Under the pieces are notes generated by a model. The model did no database searches, was not told the origin of the DNA, and saw only the letters and a program-made list of their open reading frames with translations. Below, piece after piece: positions 30,968 to 42,201 of a stretch of 64,000 nucleotides of DNA (its first letter is position 1; every line of letters begins with the position of its first letter). The position numbers were made by a program, and so were the translations under genes. Source of the DNA: Candidatus Hamiltonella defensa 5AT (Acyrthosiphon pisum) (GTDB lineage: Bacteria; Pseudomonadota; Gammaproteobacteria; Enterobacterales; Enterobacteriaceae); assembly GCF_000021705.1 (NCBI RefSeq), contig NC_012751.1, forward strand, positions 496,001-560,000, written 5' to 3'.

Positions 30968-32763
30968 ACTATAAAAGAAATTTTTCTATTATTGCCCATA
31001 TTGATCACGGAAAATCTACTTTATCTGATCGTATCATCCAGCTTTGTGGTGGATTAACAGAACGTGAAATGGCTTCACAAGTGCTCGATTCTATGGATTT
31101 GGAGCGTGAACGCGGCATTACTATCAAGGCCCAGAGTGTGACTTTGTATTATCAAGCTCAAGACGGTAATACCTATCAACTTAACTTTATTGATACTCCT
31201 GGCCATGTCGATTTCTCTTACGAAGTGTCGCGTTCTCTGGCAGCCTGTGAAGGCGCTTTACTGGTCGTAGATGCAGCTCAAGGAGTTGAAGCACAAACTT
31301 TGGCAAATTGCTATACCGCCCTTGAGATGAATCTGGAAGTGGTTCCTGTCCTCAATAAAATAGATTTACCGGCATCAGACCCAGATCGAATTGCAGAAGA
31401 AATTGAAGACATTGTCGGTATTGATGCGACAGATGCCGTACGTTGCTCTGCCAAAACAGGTATAGGCATCGCCGATGTTTTAGAACGCTTAGTGCGAGAC
31501 ATCCCTGCTCCGAAAGGGGATCCCAAAGGCACATTACAGGCTCTGATTATTGACTCATGGTTTGACAACTACTTAGGGGTAGTTTCTTTAATTCGCTTAA
31601 AAAATGGGACTTTACGTAAAGGTGATAAAGTTAAAGTCATGAGCACGGGGCAAATTTATAATGTAGAGCGCCTTGGTATTTTTACTCCGAAACGTTTTGA
31701 TACAGACATACTCAATTGTGGTGAAGTAGGTTGGTTAGTGTGTGCGATTAAAGATATTTTAGGCGCGCCAGTGGGAGACACCTTAACATTAAGCCGGCAT
31801 CCCGCTGAAAAGCCTTTGCCTGGCTTTAAAAAAGTCAAACCCCAAGTGTATGCGGGCTTATTTCCCATCAGCTCTGATGATTATGAATCCTTCCGTGATG
31901 CCTTAGCTAAGTTAAGCCTGAACGATGCCTCTTTGTTTTTTGAGCCAGAAAATTCAGGCGCTTTGGGCTTTGGTTTTCGCTGCGGTTTTCTAGGTTTACT
32001 GCATATGGAAATTGTTCAAGAACGTCTTGAGCGAGAATATCATCTAGACCTGATTACCACGGCCCCTACTGTTGTCTATGAAGTAAAAACTGTAAAAAAA
32101 GAAATACTCTATGTGGATAGCCCCTCTAAGTTACCCGCATTAAGTGAGATCGAAGAGTTACGTGAACCTATTGCAGAATGCCACATTCTGCTACCACAAG
32201 AGTACTTAGGCAATGTTATGACCCTGTGTGTGGCAAAACGAGGGGTTCAAGTGAATATGGTGTATCACGGTCATCAAGTGGCTTTGACCTATCACATTCC
32301 GATGGCAGAAGTCGTACTGGATTTTTTTGATCGTTTAAAATCCACCTCCAGAGGTTATGCTTCTTTGGATTACAATTTTAAACGTTTTCAAGCTTCTGAT
32401 ATGGTGCGAGTGGATATCTTGCTCAACACTGAGCGAGTCGATGCACTGGCTTTAATCACACATCGTGATAATGCCGCTTCTCGTGGCCGAGAACTGGTAG
32501 AAAAAATGAAAGACTTCATCCCAAGGCAGCAGTTTGACATCGCCATCCAGGCGGCAATTGGTCACCACATTATTGCTCGGGCCACGGTAAAGCAATTAAG
32601 AAAAAATGTGTTAGCAAAATGTTATGGCGGCGATGTCAGCCGCAAAAAGAAGCTTTTGCAAAAACAAAAAGAAGGTAAAAAGCGCATGAAGCGAGTCGGT
32701 AATGTTGAATTACCACAAGACGCTTTTCTCGCTATTTTGCATATTGGAAAAGAGAGTAAATAG
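30964..32763 (+). CDS. lepA: Elongation factor 4 (LepA)
   Basis: LepA is a ribosome-binding translational GTPase linked to back-translocation, ribosome biogenesis and initiation. All G motifs are present: [11 protein letters not shown] (G1), the RGITIK switch I, DTPGHVDF (G3), [11 protein letters not shown] (G4). The LepA-specific C-terminal domain is complete, with [20 protein letters not shown]. Length 599 equals E. coli. Its ATG overlaps the rseB stop (ATGA), so it is directly coupled to the sigma-E operon; in E. coli rseC lies between them. Confidence 0.98.
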   Translation: MNYKRNFSIIAHIDHGKSTLSDRIIQLCGGLTEREMASQVLDSMDLERERGITIKAQSVTLYYQAQDGNTYQLNFIDTPGHVDFSYEVSRSLAACEGALLVVDAAQGVEAQTLANCYTALEMNLEVVPVLNKIDLPASDPDRIAEEIEDIVGIDATDAVRCSAKTGIGIADVLERLVRDIPAPKGDPKGTLQALIIDSWFDNYLGVVSLIRLKNGTLRKGDKVKVMSTGQIYNVERLGIFTPKRFDTDILNCGEVGWLVCAIKDILGAPVGDTLTLSRHPAEKPLPGFKKVKPQVYAGLFPISSDDYESFRDALAKLSLNDASLFFEPENSGALGFGFRCGFLGLLHMEIVQERLEREYHLDLITTAPTVVYEVKTVKKEILYVDSPSKLPALSEIEELREPIAECHILLPQEYLGNVMTLCVAKRGVQVNMVYHGHQVALTYHIPMAEVVLDFFDRLKSTSRGYASLDYNFKRFQASDMVRVDILLNTERVDALALITHRDNAASRGRELVEKMKDFIPRQQFDIAIQAAIGHHIIARATVKQLRKNVLAKCYGGDVSRKKKLLQKQKEGKKRMKRVGNVELPQDAFLAILHIGKESK

Positions 32764-32783
32764 AAAATCAGGAATCAATAAAT

Positions 32784-33755
32784 ATGCCTAACACTTTCAC
32801 CTCAATGGCCAACACCTTCACCTTGATTCTAGCGCTTGCCACCTTGTTGACTGGTATCATCTGGTGTATCGAGCGCTTTATATGGGCCCCTGCGCGCCAA
32901 AAAAAAAACGTGGCCATTTCTACTGAAACAGCAAGTGACGTCATTCAACAACCGTGTTGGATAGAAACCGCTGTCTCCATTTTCCCTGTATTATTAATAG
33001 TATTTTGTGTTCGCTCATTTGTATACGAGCCTTATCAAATCCCTTCTGGTTCTATGATGCCAACGTTACTGATAGGCGATTTTATTTTGGTTGAAAAATA
33101 TGCCTATGGTATTAAAGATCCCATCACTCAAACAACACTGATACCGACAGGCCACCCAAAAAGAGGGGATGTCGTTGTATTTAAATATCCTTTAGATAAA
33201 AAGGTAGACTTTATTAAGCGCGTGATTGGATTACCGGGTGATCATGTCCGCTATGATCCTGTACGAAAAGAGGTCCATGTTCAGCCTTCTTGCCAACCTG
33301 ATAATGATTGTGATCATCAGGTGATGACCTATAGCACTGCTCAACCGAGTAATTTTGTACAAACATTTGTTTTCAACCGAGATAAAAATACCTCAACTGC
33401 TTTCCTTCAGATACCCCTTCAACAATCTGTACCAGACAATGGCATTCGCCAGAATGAGCGCATTGAGACTGCGGGCTCTGTAAGTCACCCTATTTTGATA
33501 CTGCCAGGCACAGCAGATCAAATGCGTTCCTATTATAGGCAACAGGGGCAGCCTATTGGCTCTTGGGTGGTCCCTCATGGGGAATATTTTATGATGGGGG
33601 ATAACCGTGATAATAGTGCAGACAGCCGTTTTTGGGGGTTTGTCCCTGAACGTAACCTGGTTGGCAAAGCCACTGCAATATGGATGAGTTTTGAAAAACA
33701 AGAAAATGAATGGCCGACAGGAGTACGTTTGAGTAGGATTGGGTCTATTGATTAA
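32784..33755 (+). CDS. lepB: Signal peptidase I (LepB)
   Basis: LepB cleaves signal peptides of exported proteins. Two N-terminal membrane segments (TLILALATLLTGIIWCI and VSIFPVLLIVFCVRSFV) precede the catalytic region with the nucleophile Ser in IPSGSMMPTLLIGDFILVEK and the general base Lys in FIKRVIGLPGD. Box E GDNRDNSADSRFWGFVP is intact. The first 14 residues read MPNTFTS then MANTFTL, a 21-base tandem duplication of the start region; E. coli LepB starts at the second unit. The AGGAA ribosome site favours the upstream ATG. The gene follows lepA by 20 bases. Confidence 0.97.
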   Translation: MPNTFTSMANTFTLILALATLLTGIIWCIERFIWAPARQKKNVAISTETASDVIQQPCWIETAVSIFPVLLIVFCVRSFVYEPYQIPSGSMMPTLLIGDFILVEKYAYGIKDPITQTTLIPTGHPKRGDVVVFKYPLDKKVDFIKRVIGLPGDHVRYDPVRKEVHVQPSCQPDNDCDHQVMTYSTAQPSNFVQTFVFNRDKNTSTAFLQIPLQQSVPDNGIRQNERIETAGSVSHPILILPGTADQMRSYYRQQGQPIGSWVVPHGEYFMMGDNRDNSADSRFWGFVPERNLVGKATAIWMSFEKQENEWPTGVRLSRIGSID

Positions 33756-33834
33756 ACTTATTTGACTTTCTGACTATTGAAAAAAGGCATTTTAACGTAA
33801 TGTCTTTATGTATATTAACCGATTATAAATAACA

Positions 33835-34515
33835 ATGAATTCTATTAATATCAACAGTCTAGAACTTAAATTGAGATATTCTTTTAAAGAAAGATCGCTT
33901 CTTCTACAAGCTCTGACTCATCGTAGTTTACACACGCAACACAATGAACGTTTAGAATTTTTAGGGGATTCTATATTAAGCTTTGTGATTGCAAATCAGT
34001 TATATCATCGCTTTCCTGAAATTAATGAAGGGAATATGAGCCGCATGAGGGCCACTTTAGTCAGAGGGGATACTTTAACTGAAATCGCTCGTGAGTTTGA
34101 TATTGGAGCCTACTTACAACTCGGGCAAGGCGAACTCAAAACGGGTGGGGCTCAACGTGAATCTATTTTAGCAGATAGCATCGAAGCCATTATTGGCGCT
34201 ATTTTTTTAGACAGTGATATTCAAACAGTAGAAAAAACCATTTTGCGTTGGTACCACAAACGTTTAGAACAGATTAATCCAACCCATCATCAAAAAGATC
34301 CAAAAACACGTTTGCAGGAATATATGCAAAGCCACCAACTGCCGTTGCCTTTTTATCTGCTCGCTCAGGTTTGTGGTGAAGCACATGATCAAGAGTTTAC
34401 TATTCATTGCCAAGTCAGTGGATTAGAGGAACTGGTTGTAGGAAAGGGCTCTAATCGCCGCAAAGCTGAACAGGAAGCAGCAGAAAAAACGTTGAAAAAG
34501 CTGGAATTTGAATGA
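33835..34515 (+). CDS. rnc: Ribonuclease III
   Basis: RNase III cleaves double-stranded RNA in rRNA precursors, mRNAs and sRNA duplexes. The catalytic motif [16 protein letters not shown] is intact near residues 38-53, with the second acidic pair in [15 protein letters not shown]. The C-terminal dsRNA-binding domain ends [21 protein letters not shown]. Length 226 equals E. coli. The stop overlaps the start of era by four bases (ATGA), the conserved rnc-era-recO operon. Confidence 0.98.
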
Positions 34516-35459
34516 AGTTAATACAAGATGAACAAAAAAAAACAGAAAACACCTATTGTGGATTTATTTCCATTTTAGGTCGTCCAAATGTGGGAAAATC
34601 AACACTGCTTAATCAACTTCTCGGGCAAAAAATTTCCATCACCTCTTCTAAAGCTCAAACTACCCGTCATCGCATCATGGGTATTCATACTCAAGGGTCT
34701 TATCAAGCGATTTATATCGATACGCCGGGATTACATATTGAAGAAAAACGGACTATTAATCGTTTTATGAATCGCGCCGCTCGTAGTGCGATTGGAAATG
34801 TAGAGCTGATTATTTTTATGGTGGAGGGGACACATTGGTTTCCCGACGATGAGATGATAGTCAATAAGCTCAGAGGAGTGACATGTCCCGTTTTATTGGC
34901 GGTCAACAAAATCGATCATGTCACAGATAAATCAATATTATTGCCTCATATTGCTTTTTTAAAGCGAAAACTGAGCTTTTTGGACGTCCGCTTTTTTGAT
35001 TTGGTCCCTATCTCTGCAAAAAAACGAATACAAATTGATCGTATTGAGCAAATTGTACGTCAACACCTCCCTGAAGCGCCTCACCATTTTTCTGAAGACC
35101 ACATCACAGATCGCTCTGAACGTTTTATGGCGTCAGAAATCATTCGTGAAAAATTGATGCGATTTTTAGGTGAAGAATTACCTTATTCTGTCACGGTTGA
35201 AATTGAAAAATTTGAAGTGAATGTTCGAGGGGCTTATCACATTCATGGCCTTATTATTGTCGAGCGAGAAGGACAAAAAAAAATTGTGATAGGTCATCGA
35301 GGGTCTAAAATCAAAACGATGGGAATTGAGGCGCGCCAAAATATGCAACAACTCTTTGGCACTAAAGTTCACCTTGAGCTCTGGGTAAAAGTAAAATCAG
35401 GTTGGGCCGATGATGAACGTGCATTGCGTAGCCTCGGTTACAGAGACGACCTAAGATAA
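34512..35459 (+). CDS. era: GTPase Era
   Basis: Era is an essential GTPase that binds the 3' end of 16S rRNA during 30S assembly. G1 is [13 protein letters not shown]3 is DTPG in [12 protein letters not shown]4 is NKID in [12 protein letters not shown], and the C-terminal KH domain contains [18 protein letters not shown]. The N-terminal extension of about ten residues before [10 protein letters not shown] is slightly longer than in E. coli. It is translationally coupled to rnc and followed by recO after 12 bases. Confidence 0.97.
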
Positions 35460-35471
35460 CCCGTTCATTTT

Positions 35472-36176
35472 ATGCATCATCACTGGCATCGATCGTTTAT
35501 TCTTCATCGCCGCTCTTATAGTGAAACCAGTTTAATACTGGATTTATTGACTGAAAACGAAGGGCGGATATCTCTGATCGCAAAAGGAGCACTTCGCCCT
35601 CGATCTGCATTAAAAGGCTATTTACAACCTTTTACGCCCTTACTTTTGCGTTGGAGCGGAAAATCAGCGATAAAAACCTTATGTGGTGCGGAACCCATTT
35701 CTATTGCCGTGCCTTTAACTGGCATTTTCCTGTACAGCGGTTTATATGTTAATGAGCTTTTATCTCGCCTGTTGCTACCAAATATTGATTATCGTGCGCT
35801 TTTTTTTGATTATCTCGACTGTTTGGAGGCATTAGCCAGTGCTCAAGATACATCGGAACGGGCACTACGCCGTTTTGAATTAGCACTATTAACGCATCTA
35901 GGCTACGGTGTTGATTTTCTTCATTGTGTAGAAACGGGCGAACCTGTGGTCGCTCAAATGACTTATCGTTATCAACATGAAATCGGCTTTATCAGAAGCC
36001 CGGAGGACGACTCTCTTGGTTTTACCGGCCATCAATTACAATCACTAGCCAAAGGTGCATTTTATGATCAAGAGACACTGAAAGCCGCCAAACGTTTTAC
36101 TCGAATCGCATTAAAACCTCATCTTGGACATCGGCCTTTAAACAGCCGCTCATTATTTAGAAAATTTAACCTTTAG
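35472..36176 (+). CDS. recO: DNA repair protein RecO
   Basis: RecO anneals DNA and loads RecA together with RecR in the RecFOR pathway. The OB-fold N-terminus reads [20 protein letters not shown] and [13 protein letters not shown], typical for the family. The helical C-terminal domain includes [17 protein letters not shown] and [15 protein letters not shown]. Zinc cysteines are not conserved in enterobacterial RecO, and none are expected. Length 234 is normal for the family. It is the third gene of rnc-era-recO; pdxJ, which follows in E. coli, is absent here. Confidence 0.95.
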   Translation: MHHHWHRSFILHRRSYSETSLILDLLTENEGRISLIAKGALRPRSALKGYLQPFTPLLLRWSGKSAIKTLCGAEPISIAVPLTGIFLYSGLYVNELLSRLLLPNIDYRALFFDYLDCLEALASAQDTSERALRRFELALLTHLGYGVDFLHCVETGEPVVAQMTYRYQHEIGFIRSPEDDSLGFTGHQLQSLAKGAFYDQETLKAAKRFTRIALKPHLGHRPLNSRSLFRKFNL

Positions 36177-36273
36177 AAAAAAATTCACGTAGAATAAATT
36201 TGCGTTTTACGCTTTACTTTTAAAAATCAACCACAGATTTATGTGCCTCAATTTTTCAATTTGGGATAAAAAA

Positions 36274-37125
36274 ATGGAAGAACTTGATGTAGTCAATCGC
36301 ATTCATAACGCCGGAAGTTGGGTGATCGATAATCGTGATTTATTAATTGAATATGCCATCAATATAGTGGCTGTTGTTCTGATCATGATAACGGGCTCAA
36401 TTGTGGCGCGAGTAGTTTCGAAGACGCTTAACAAGATGATGAAAAATCGAAGTATCGACGCCACGGTCTCTGATTTTTTATCAACCATGGTGCGTTACAG
36501 CATTCTGGCCTTTACCATTATTGCCGTGCTAGGACGGCTTGGGGTACAAACTGCCTCCGTCATTGCAGTCATAGGTGCTGCGGGCTTGGCAGTGGGCTTG
36601 GCACTACAGGGTTCTCTGTCGAACTTTGCTGCAGGCGTATTACTGGTGGCTTTTCGTCCTCCTTTCCGGGAAGGCGAATTCGTTGACCTAGGCAGCGTTT
36701 CTGGCACTGTATTACACGTGCAACTGTTTTCAACGACCTTACGTTCTCCTGATGCAAAAATCATCGTCGTTCCTAACGGAAAAATTATCGCAGGTAATAT
36801 TATCAACATCACGCGTGAACCTGAACGCCGGACTGAAATCATCGTTGGTGTCTCTTACGATGCGGATATAGATGTCGTTAAAAAAGTCCTGGGAGAGGTT
36901 ATTGCCGCTGATCAACGTATTTTAGCGGATAAAGAAGTCATCGTACGTTTACACGAAATGGCGGCGTCTTCATTAAATTTTGTGGTTCGGGTTTGGACTC
37001 TCAACGCTGATGCTTGGCCAGTTTACTGGGATTTAATGGAAAATTTTAAACGAGCATTAGATACACACCAGATCGGTATTCCTTATCCACAAATGGATGT
37101 CCATCTTCACCAAATCAAAAAATAA
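36274..37125 (+). CDS. mscS: Small-conductance mechanosensitive channel MscS
   Basis: MscS is a heptameric tension-gated channel. The ATG at 36274 gives [16 protein letters not shown], matching the E. coli start. Three membrane helices follow, with the pore helix [20 protein letters not shown] containing the gate Ala/Gly pattern and the two pore leucines. The beta domain and the C-terminal [10 protein letters not shown] are intact. One extra residue is seen after TM3: [10 protein letters not shown] here against FRPFRAGEY in E. coli. In E. coli mscS lies near yggE with argO between them; here argO is gone and yggE follows directly. Confidence 0.96.
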   Translation: MEELDVVNRIHNAGSWVIDNRDLLIEYAINIVAVVLIMITGSIVARVVSKTLNKMMKNRSIDATVSDFLSTMVRYSILAFTIIAVLGRLGVQTASVIAVIGAAGLAVGLALQGSLSNFAAGVLLVAFRPPFREGEFVDLGSVSGTVLHVQLFSTTLRSPDAKIIVVPNGKIIAGNIINITREPERRTEIIVGVSYDADIDVVKKVLGEVIAADQRILADKEVIVRLHEMAASSLNFVVRVWTLNADAWPVYWDLMENFKRALDTHQIGIPYPQMDVHLHQIKK

Positions 37126-37166
37126 ATTTTTCGATTACAATAATCTGCTTATATTGAGGAAACAAA

Positions 37167-37891
37167 ATGAAATTACATCAGCTTATTCATTCATTCATCG
37201 TTTTATTTAGTCTCTTTCCTATCATGTCAAAAGCAGATCAATGGCCCTCTGGGCCTTATGTTGCCACTTCAGGGATCGCAAATGTAGAGGCGATTCCTGA
37301 TATCGCCAACCTCATTATTAACGTGAATATATTGGCTAAAGATGCGGCTGATGCTAAAAAACAGGTCGATCATCGTGTTAACCAGTACTTTGATTTTTTA
37401 GAAAAAAATCAAGTAGATCAAAAAGACATTCATGCGGCTAATCTGATCACAGAGCCGGAATACGATTATCAAAAAGAAGGGAAAACTTTATTAAAAGGCT
37501 ATCGAGCCATACGTGAAGTAAAGGTGCAATTACGCCAAATGGATAACTCAATACACTGCTCGATCAGGCCTTAAAATTGGGATTAAATGAAATTCGAGCA
37601 CTCAAATTCAGTGTCGCAGATCCAGATCTTTATCGTAAAAAAGCACAGCAAAAAGCCATCGAAAACGCCAAACAACAGGCGCAACTTTTAGCCCAAAGTT
37701 TTCAGTCTATATTGGGGCCCATTTACAGTGTCCGATATCATGGAGAGGCTGCTTATCAGCCTAAGCCCCTTCTGAGCACCTACAAGACAGAAAACAGCAT
37801 TTCATCTGATACCGCTTTGACTTATCAAAAACAAAGGATTCAATTTACAGATCAGGTTGATGTTGTATTTGAGCTTGAAAAAAAACATTAA
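37167..37891 (+). pseudogene. yggE: SIMPL-domain protein YggE, single frameshift
   Basis: The first frame (37167-37574) has a signal peptide and the SIMPL/DUF541 domain start (SGIANVEAIPDIANLIINV). It runs to VQLRQMDNS and then goes out of frame and stops. The next frame (to 37891) continues LNTLLDQALKLGLNEIRAL and YSVRYHGEAAYQP through QFTDQVDVVFELE. Aligned with E. coli YggE, loss of one A in GATAA(A)CTC near 37545 explains the break; adding it restores the whole protein. All other residues look well kept, so the inactivation is recent. YggE in E. coli is a periplasmic protein linked to oxidative stress. Confidence 0.88.
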
Positions 37892-38814
37892 GGTTTGTTT
37901 CGCTGCGATAAATAATGTTGAACTAAAACATAAAACATAGAAACCATAAGGCCTGCCATACCCGATAACAAAATAATAAAGGCAGATTGAGGTGAATCTT
38001 TTTTCACGGGTTCGTTAGGTTTTTGCAGATATTCGAAGGGGATGATTTTGATATCTGATAATTTTATGGACTGTAATTTCTCTAACTGTAATTTGGCCAT
38101 AGGTAAATTTACATCATCATTAATTGACATTCCTTTATTATCAATAATAAAGGAAAGTACACTTTTTTTTATGTTTATTTTATTTGTAATCTTGTTATTA
38201 AGTTTTTCGTCAAAAATAGCAGATATATAATTGATATATCCGTTTAATAAATTTTGAGCATCTTTAGCAGTATCAGCACTATAGGATAAGGTATAAAATA
38301 CGTAACCTTTAAAGTCATTTTCTTTATTTGATTTTGAATATTCGATATGAATATTTTTAATAATATCAAGCATGAATTGATTTCTATTTTCTGGATGATC
38401 TTTTATTAATTTTTGAAAATAACTCGTATTAACTAAATATTTCTCTTTAAGAACATTTGAGTTAAATAATTGAATAAAAAGGGAAAGTAAATTTTTTTGA
38501 TCAAAATTTAAAGAAATATCAAATAATTTTAATTTATAAGATAACAGTTCGAAAGGTTGCAGTTGATTGTCATCGATATAAGTAATTATAGCCTTACTGG
38601 TCCATTTTTCTGGCAATTTATAACATATCAGAGCACTCACAATCACAAAAAAAATAGTGATGAAAAAAATTTTTACTTTATTTTTAAAAAAAATTGCAAG
38701 CAAATCAATTAAATCAATTTCATCTGTTGAAGGTTTTAGATCTAATGTGTTTTCAGACATATTAGAATGCTTTTTTTGATGACAAAGAACATTTTGTATT
38801 TTTTGATCACTCAT
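37888..38814 (-). CDS. Wzz-family polysaccharide chain length regulator
   Basis: The protein has the layout of polysaccharide co-polymerases. A cytoplasmic N-terminus (about 48 residues) ends in DEIDLIDLLAIFF, then the first membrane helix (KIFFITIFFVIVSALICY), a long periplasmic region of about 210 residues, and a second membrane helix near the C-terminus (SAFIILLSGMAGLMVSMFYV) preceded by the Pro-rich stretch LQKPNEPVKKDSPQS. These are Wzz features; O-antigen (WzzB/FepE) versus ECA (WzzE) use cannot be decided. A GGAG site fits the ATG at 38814. The ORF is markedly AT-rich. ugd lies upstream in the same direction. Its stop touches the end of yggE. Confidence 0.85.
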   Translation of the reverse strand: MSDQKIQNVLCHQKKHSNMSENTLDLKPSTDEIDLIDLLAIFFKNKVKIFFITIFFVIVSALICYKLPEKWTSKAIITYIDDNQLQPFELLSYKLKLFDISLNFDQKNLLSLFIQLFNSNVLKEKYLVNTSYFQKLIKDHPENRNQFMLDIIKNIHIEYSKSNKENDFKGYVFYTLSYSADTAKDAQNLLNGYINYISAIFDEKLNNKITNKINIKKSVLSFIIDNKGMSINDDVNLPMAKLQLEKLQSIKLSDIKIIPFEYLQKPNEPVKKDSPQSAFIILLSGMAGLMVSMFYVLVQHYLSQRNKP

Positions 38815-38869
38815 TAACCGCTCCGAATTTTAAGATGAATTTATTGTTAACAGAAAACTTTTTAAAAGG

Positions 38870-40036
38870 TTAATCGTGCCCAAATAGATCACGAGTAAAC
38901 ACTTTTTTTGATACATCGTTCAAATGATATGTAGGGCGATTTGCAATAATTACATCTGATTTATTTTTAAACCTGACCAGGTCCTCTATTACTTGGCACC
39001 CAAAAAACGTCTTTTCTTTTAAAACTGGCTCATAAACGACGATCTCAATACCTTTCGCATGAATGCGCTTCATAATCCCTTGAACAGAAGAAGTGCGGAA
39101 ATTATCTGAGCCACTTTTCATAATCAAACGATAAATCCCCACTACTTTAGGCTTTTTTTGAAGAATGGCATCCGCAATAAAATCTTTACGAGTACGATTC
39201 GAGTCAACGATGGCCTGAATTAAATGCTGAGGCACGTCCTGGTAATTCGCTAGCAACTGTTTAGTGTCTTTAGGGAGGCAATATCCGCCATAACCAAATG
39301 AGGGATTATTATAATGATGCCCAATACGGGGATCTAAACTCACCCCTTCAATAATTTGTCTCGTATTTAGCCTATGGCTGGCCGCATAGGTGTCCAACTC
39401 ATTAAAATACGCCACCCTCATCGCCAAATAGGTATTGGCAAAAAGTTTAATCGCTTCAGCTTCAGTGGCATCGGTAAAGAGAGTCTCAATGTCTTTCTTG
39501 ACAGCCCCTTGTTTGAGTAAATTTGCAAAAATTTCAGCTCGTCGAGAACGCTCGCCCACTATAACCCGTGAAGGGTATAGATTATCATGTAGGGCCTTTC
39601 CCTCACGCAAAAATTCAGGACAAAAAATAATATTATCGCAGGCAAATTGCGCTTTTATTTTAGATGTGAAACCAACAGGAACGGTGGATTTAATCACCAT
39701 CACTGCCTTAGGATAACAACGACTCACATCATCAATGACCTCTTCCACCGACTCAGTGTTAAAGCAGTAGGTCTTTGCATCATAATCAGTCGGGGTGGCT
39801 ATTATGACAAAATCGGCCGCTTTGTAAGCCTCTTCTTTATTCAAAGTGGCCCTTAAATTGAGCGTTTTATGTTTCAGAAAGTGTTCAATATCCCCATCCG
39901 CGATGGGTGATTGTTTTGCATTAATCAAATCAACCTTTTCTGGCACGAGATCAAGCGTTACCACTTCATTATGTTGAGACAATAAAATAGCATTAGAGAG
40001 TCCAACATAACCTGTGCCAACGACCGCAATTTTCAT
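38870..40036 (-). CDS. ugd: UDP-glucose 6-dehydrogenase
   Basis: Ugd oxidises UDP-glucose to UDP-glucuronate for surface polysaccharides and, via ArnA, for aminoarabinose modification of lipid A. The NAD-binding motif [12 protein letters not shown] is at the N-terminus, followed by [11 protein letters not shown], the [15 protein letters not shown] motif and the catalytic Cys in [15 protein letters not shown]. Length 388 equals E. coli. It precedes the Wzz gene by about 55 bases, so the two are likely co-transcribed as the remnant of a polysaccharide locus; no other polysaccharide genes are adjacent. Confidence 0.96.
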   Translation of the reverse strand: MKIAVVGTGYVGLSNAILLSQHNEVVTLDLVPEKVDLINAKQSPIADGDIEHFLKHKTLNLRATLNKEEAYKAADFVIIATPTDYDAKTYCFNTESVEEVIDDVSRCYPKAVMVIKSTVPVGFTSKIKAQFACDNIIFCPEFLREGKALHDNLYPSRVIVGERSRRAEIFANLLKQGAVKKDIETLFTDATEAEAIKLFANTYLAMRVAYFNELDTYAASHRLNTRQIIEGVSLDPRIGHHYNNPSFGYGGYCLPKDTKQLLANYQDVPQHLIQAIVDSNRTRKDFIADAILQKKPKVVGIYRLIMKSGSDNFRTSSVQGIMKRIHAKGIEIVVYEPVLKEKTFFGCQVIEDLVRFKNKSDVIIANRPTYHLNDVSKKVFTRDLFGHD

Positions 40037-40224
40037 TCAAATTTCCTAAATTCTTTAAGTCTATATATTTAATAATATTGATTATTTATATACAAATTAT
40101 AATCAATCTTCATATGAGAAGTTCATATCAAATTATCCATGACATTCACTTCTTTTTGAGCAAAAGTTTCCCCACTTTAATGTGTGGCAGCTTGCTCTTG
40201 GCATTTCAACGGGTAGTTTAAAAT

Positions 40225-42165
40225 TTATTCAGGTGCCAGGGCATCTATGGGATTGAGACGAGAGGCGTGACGAGCAGGTAGATAACCAAATACAATACCA
40301 ATCATAGTAGAGCAGAAAAAGGCGATGAATAAAGCGATTGAAGAAAAGGTCAATGACCAGGTCGGTAAAAAAAATTCAACCGCAAACCCAATACAGAAAG
40401 AGAGCAGAATACCGATGGTTCCCCCTACTAAACAGACTAAAACCGCTTCAATTAAAAATTGTTGAAGCACGTCACTCGATCGAGCGCCTACTGCCATGCG
40501 GATGCCAATTTCACGAGTCCGCTCTGTGACCGAAACCAACATGATGTTCATCACACCAATACCCCCTACGACTAAAGAAATAGCTGCTACTAAAGACAAA
40601 AAGAGTTGCATGGTACGGGTAGTTTTTTCAGCTGTTTTCAATACTGTGTTTACGTTAAACGTGTAAATGTCTTTTTTACCATGGCGTAAAGTCAATAATC
40701 GTATTAATTGTTGCTCTGCTTCATTATTGTTATAACCCTCCTTGATACGAACTGTAATCGCATCAAAATAAGAGCGGCCGGTGAAGAGGTTTGTCATAGT
40801 ACTGTAAGGTATCCAGATTCTTAAAGCATTGTTGTTTCCATACATAGATTGTTTTTCTTTAGCAATCCCAACAACGGTCATTGGGATATTCCCCACTAAT
40901 ATTTCTTTTCCTATCACATCTTTCGTCCGAGGAAATAAACGCCTTTGAGTATTTTTATCGATGACCACCACCTGGCTTTGGTCTCTCACCTGTCTTTCTA
41001 AAATCCTTTCTCCATTTTGGATCTTGATGCCGTAAGCCTTAAAGTATTGGCCTCCAACCCCTAAAATTGTGCTCGCAACATCTATATTTCCTGAACGAAG
41101 GCGTATGTTGCCTGAGATAATAGGAGAAATAGCACTGATATAGGATTGTGCCTGTAGCGCTGCAATATCCTCATAAATTAATGCCTGTCGATTACTGGGA
41201 TCATCATCTCCGTAGTCCCTACCAGGGTAAATACTAATAGTGTTAGTCCCTATCGCTCTGATATTCGCTAAAACTTTTTGCTGAGCAGCATCCCCTACCA
41301 CCAAAATTGAGACCACTGACGCAATACCAATAATGATCCCCAGCATGGTTAATGCGGTTCGCATTTTATTGGATAGCATGGCACGCCAGGCCATCAGCAA
41401 TGCTTCATGAAGGCGGCCTACCCATTGCTGACAGGAAGCCTGTTCAACTGACGGGCTTGAGGGCTCAGGTGCTTTTTTAAGTTCTTGTGTGGGTTGATAT
41501 CCTGAATCGGAAATTATCTCGCCGTCTTTAATTTCAATAGTACGATCAGCTTGATTTGCCACTTCAGGGTTATGTGTCACCACAATGACGGTATGACCTT
41601 TTTGTTGAAGCTGTTTGAGAATATTCATGACTTCAACACTGGAATGACTGTCAAGCGCGCCTGTAGGTTCATCAGCCAGGATAATTTGCCCGCCGTTCAT
41701 CAATGCTCGCGCGATACTGACTCGTTGTTGTTGCCCTCCTGAAAGCTGATAAAGCTGATTTGGTCGATAGTTAATGCGTTCGCCTAATCCAAGACGGGTC
41801 AGCAGCGTGACGGCTCTTTTTTTGCGCTCATTTTTAGGAGATCCTGCATAGATAGCGGGTATTTCAACGTTATGGGCTGCACTCAGATGCGGGAGTAGAT
41901 GATATCGCTGAAAAATAAAACCAAAATATTCACGCCGTAATATTGCCAAATCATCATTGTTGAGATCTACAACATTTTGCCCAGCAATATAGTAGGTCCC
42001 ACTAGTGGCTTGATCCAGGTAGCCTAATATGTTCATTAAAGTGGATTTACCCCAGCCTGAAGCCCCTATGATCGCCACCAGTTCCCCTGAATAAATTTTT
42101 AAAGAAATATTTTTTAGTACATCAAGGCTTTCTTCTCCTGACTGATAGCTTCGTCTTACAGATTG
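40225..42165 (-). CDS. macB: Macrolide export ATP-binding/permease MacB, exon 2 (bulk of the gene)
   Basis: MacB is the ABC transporter of the MacA-MacB-TolC tripartite pump, which exports macrolides, enterotoxin-like peptides and heme compounds. The segment starts at VRRSYQSGEE after the intron and contains Walker A GASGWGKST, the signature YQLSGGQQQRVSIARAL, Walker B IILADEPTGALD, the first membrane helix (TALTMLGIIIGIASVVSIL), a large periplasmic domain and three C-terminal helices (VVGGIGVMNIMLVSVTERTR). The open frame runs on into intron sequence up to 42237, but the family alignment shows that residues before QSV are intron-derived. With exon 1 (44511-44531) the spliced product is 653 residues, in line with E. 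coli MacB (648). It looks functional if the intron splices. Confidence 0.93.
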   Translation of the reverse strand, partial: QSVRRSYQSGEESLDVLKNISLKIYSGELVAIIGASGWGKSTLMNILGYLDQATSGTYYIAGQNVVDLNNDDLAILRREYFGFIFQRYHLLPHLSAAHNVEIPAIYAGSPKNERKKRAVTLLTRLGLGERINYRPNQLYQLSGGQQQRVSIARALMNGGQIILADEPTGALDSHSSVEVMNILKQLQQKGHTVIVVTHNPEVANQADRTIEIKDGEIISDSGYQPTQELKKAPEPSSPSVEQASCQQWVGRLHEALLMAWRAMLSNKMRTALTMLGIIIGIASVVSILVVGDAAQQKVLANIRAIGTNTISIYPGRDYGDDDPSNRQALIYEDIAALQAQSYISAISPIISGNIRLRSGNIDVASTILGVGGQYFKAYGIKIQNGERILERQVRDQSQVVVIDKNTQRRLFPRTKDVIGKEILVGNIPMTVVGIAKEKQSMYGNNNALRIWIPYSTMTNLFTGRSYFDAITVRIKEGYNNNEAEQQLIRLLTLRHGKKDIYTFNVNTVLKTAEKTTRTMQLFLSLVAAISLVVGGIGVMNIMLVSVTERTREIGIRMAVGARSSDVLQQFLIEAVLVCLVGGTIGILLSFCIGFAVEFFLPTWSLTFSSIALFIAFFCSTMIGIVFGYLPARHASRLNPIDALAPE

Positions 42166-42201
42166 ATTAGGTAAGCAGGCCGCAAGTGCCCACTCCCTCA
42201 A

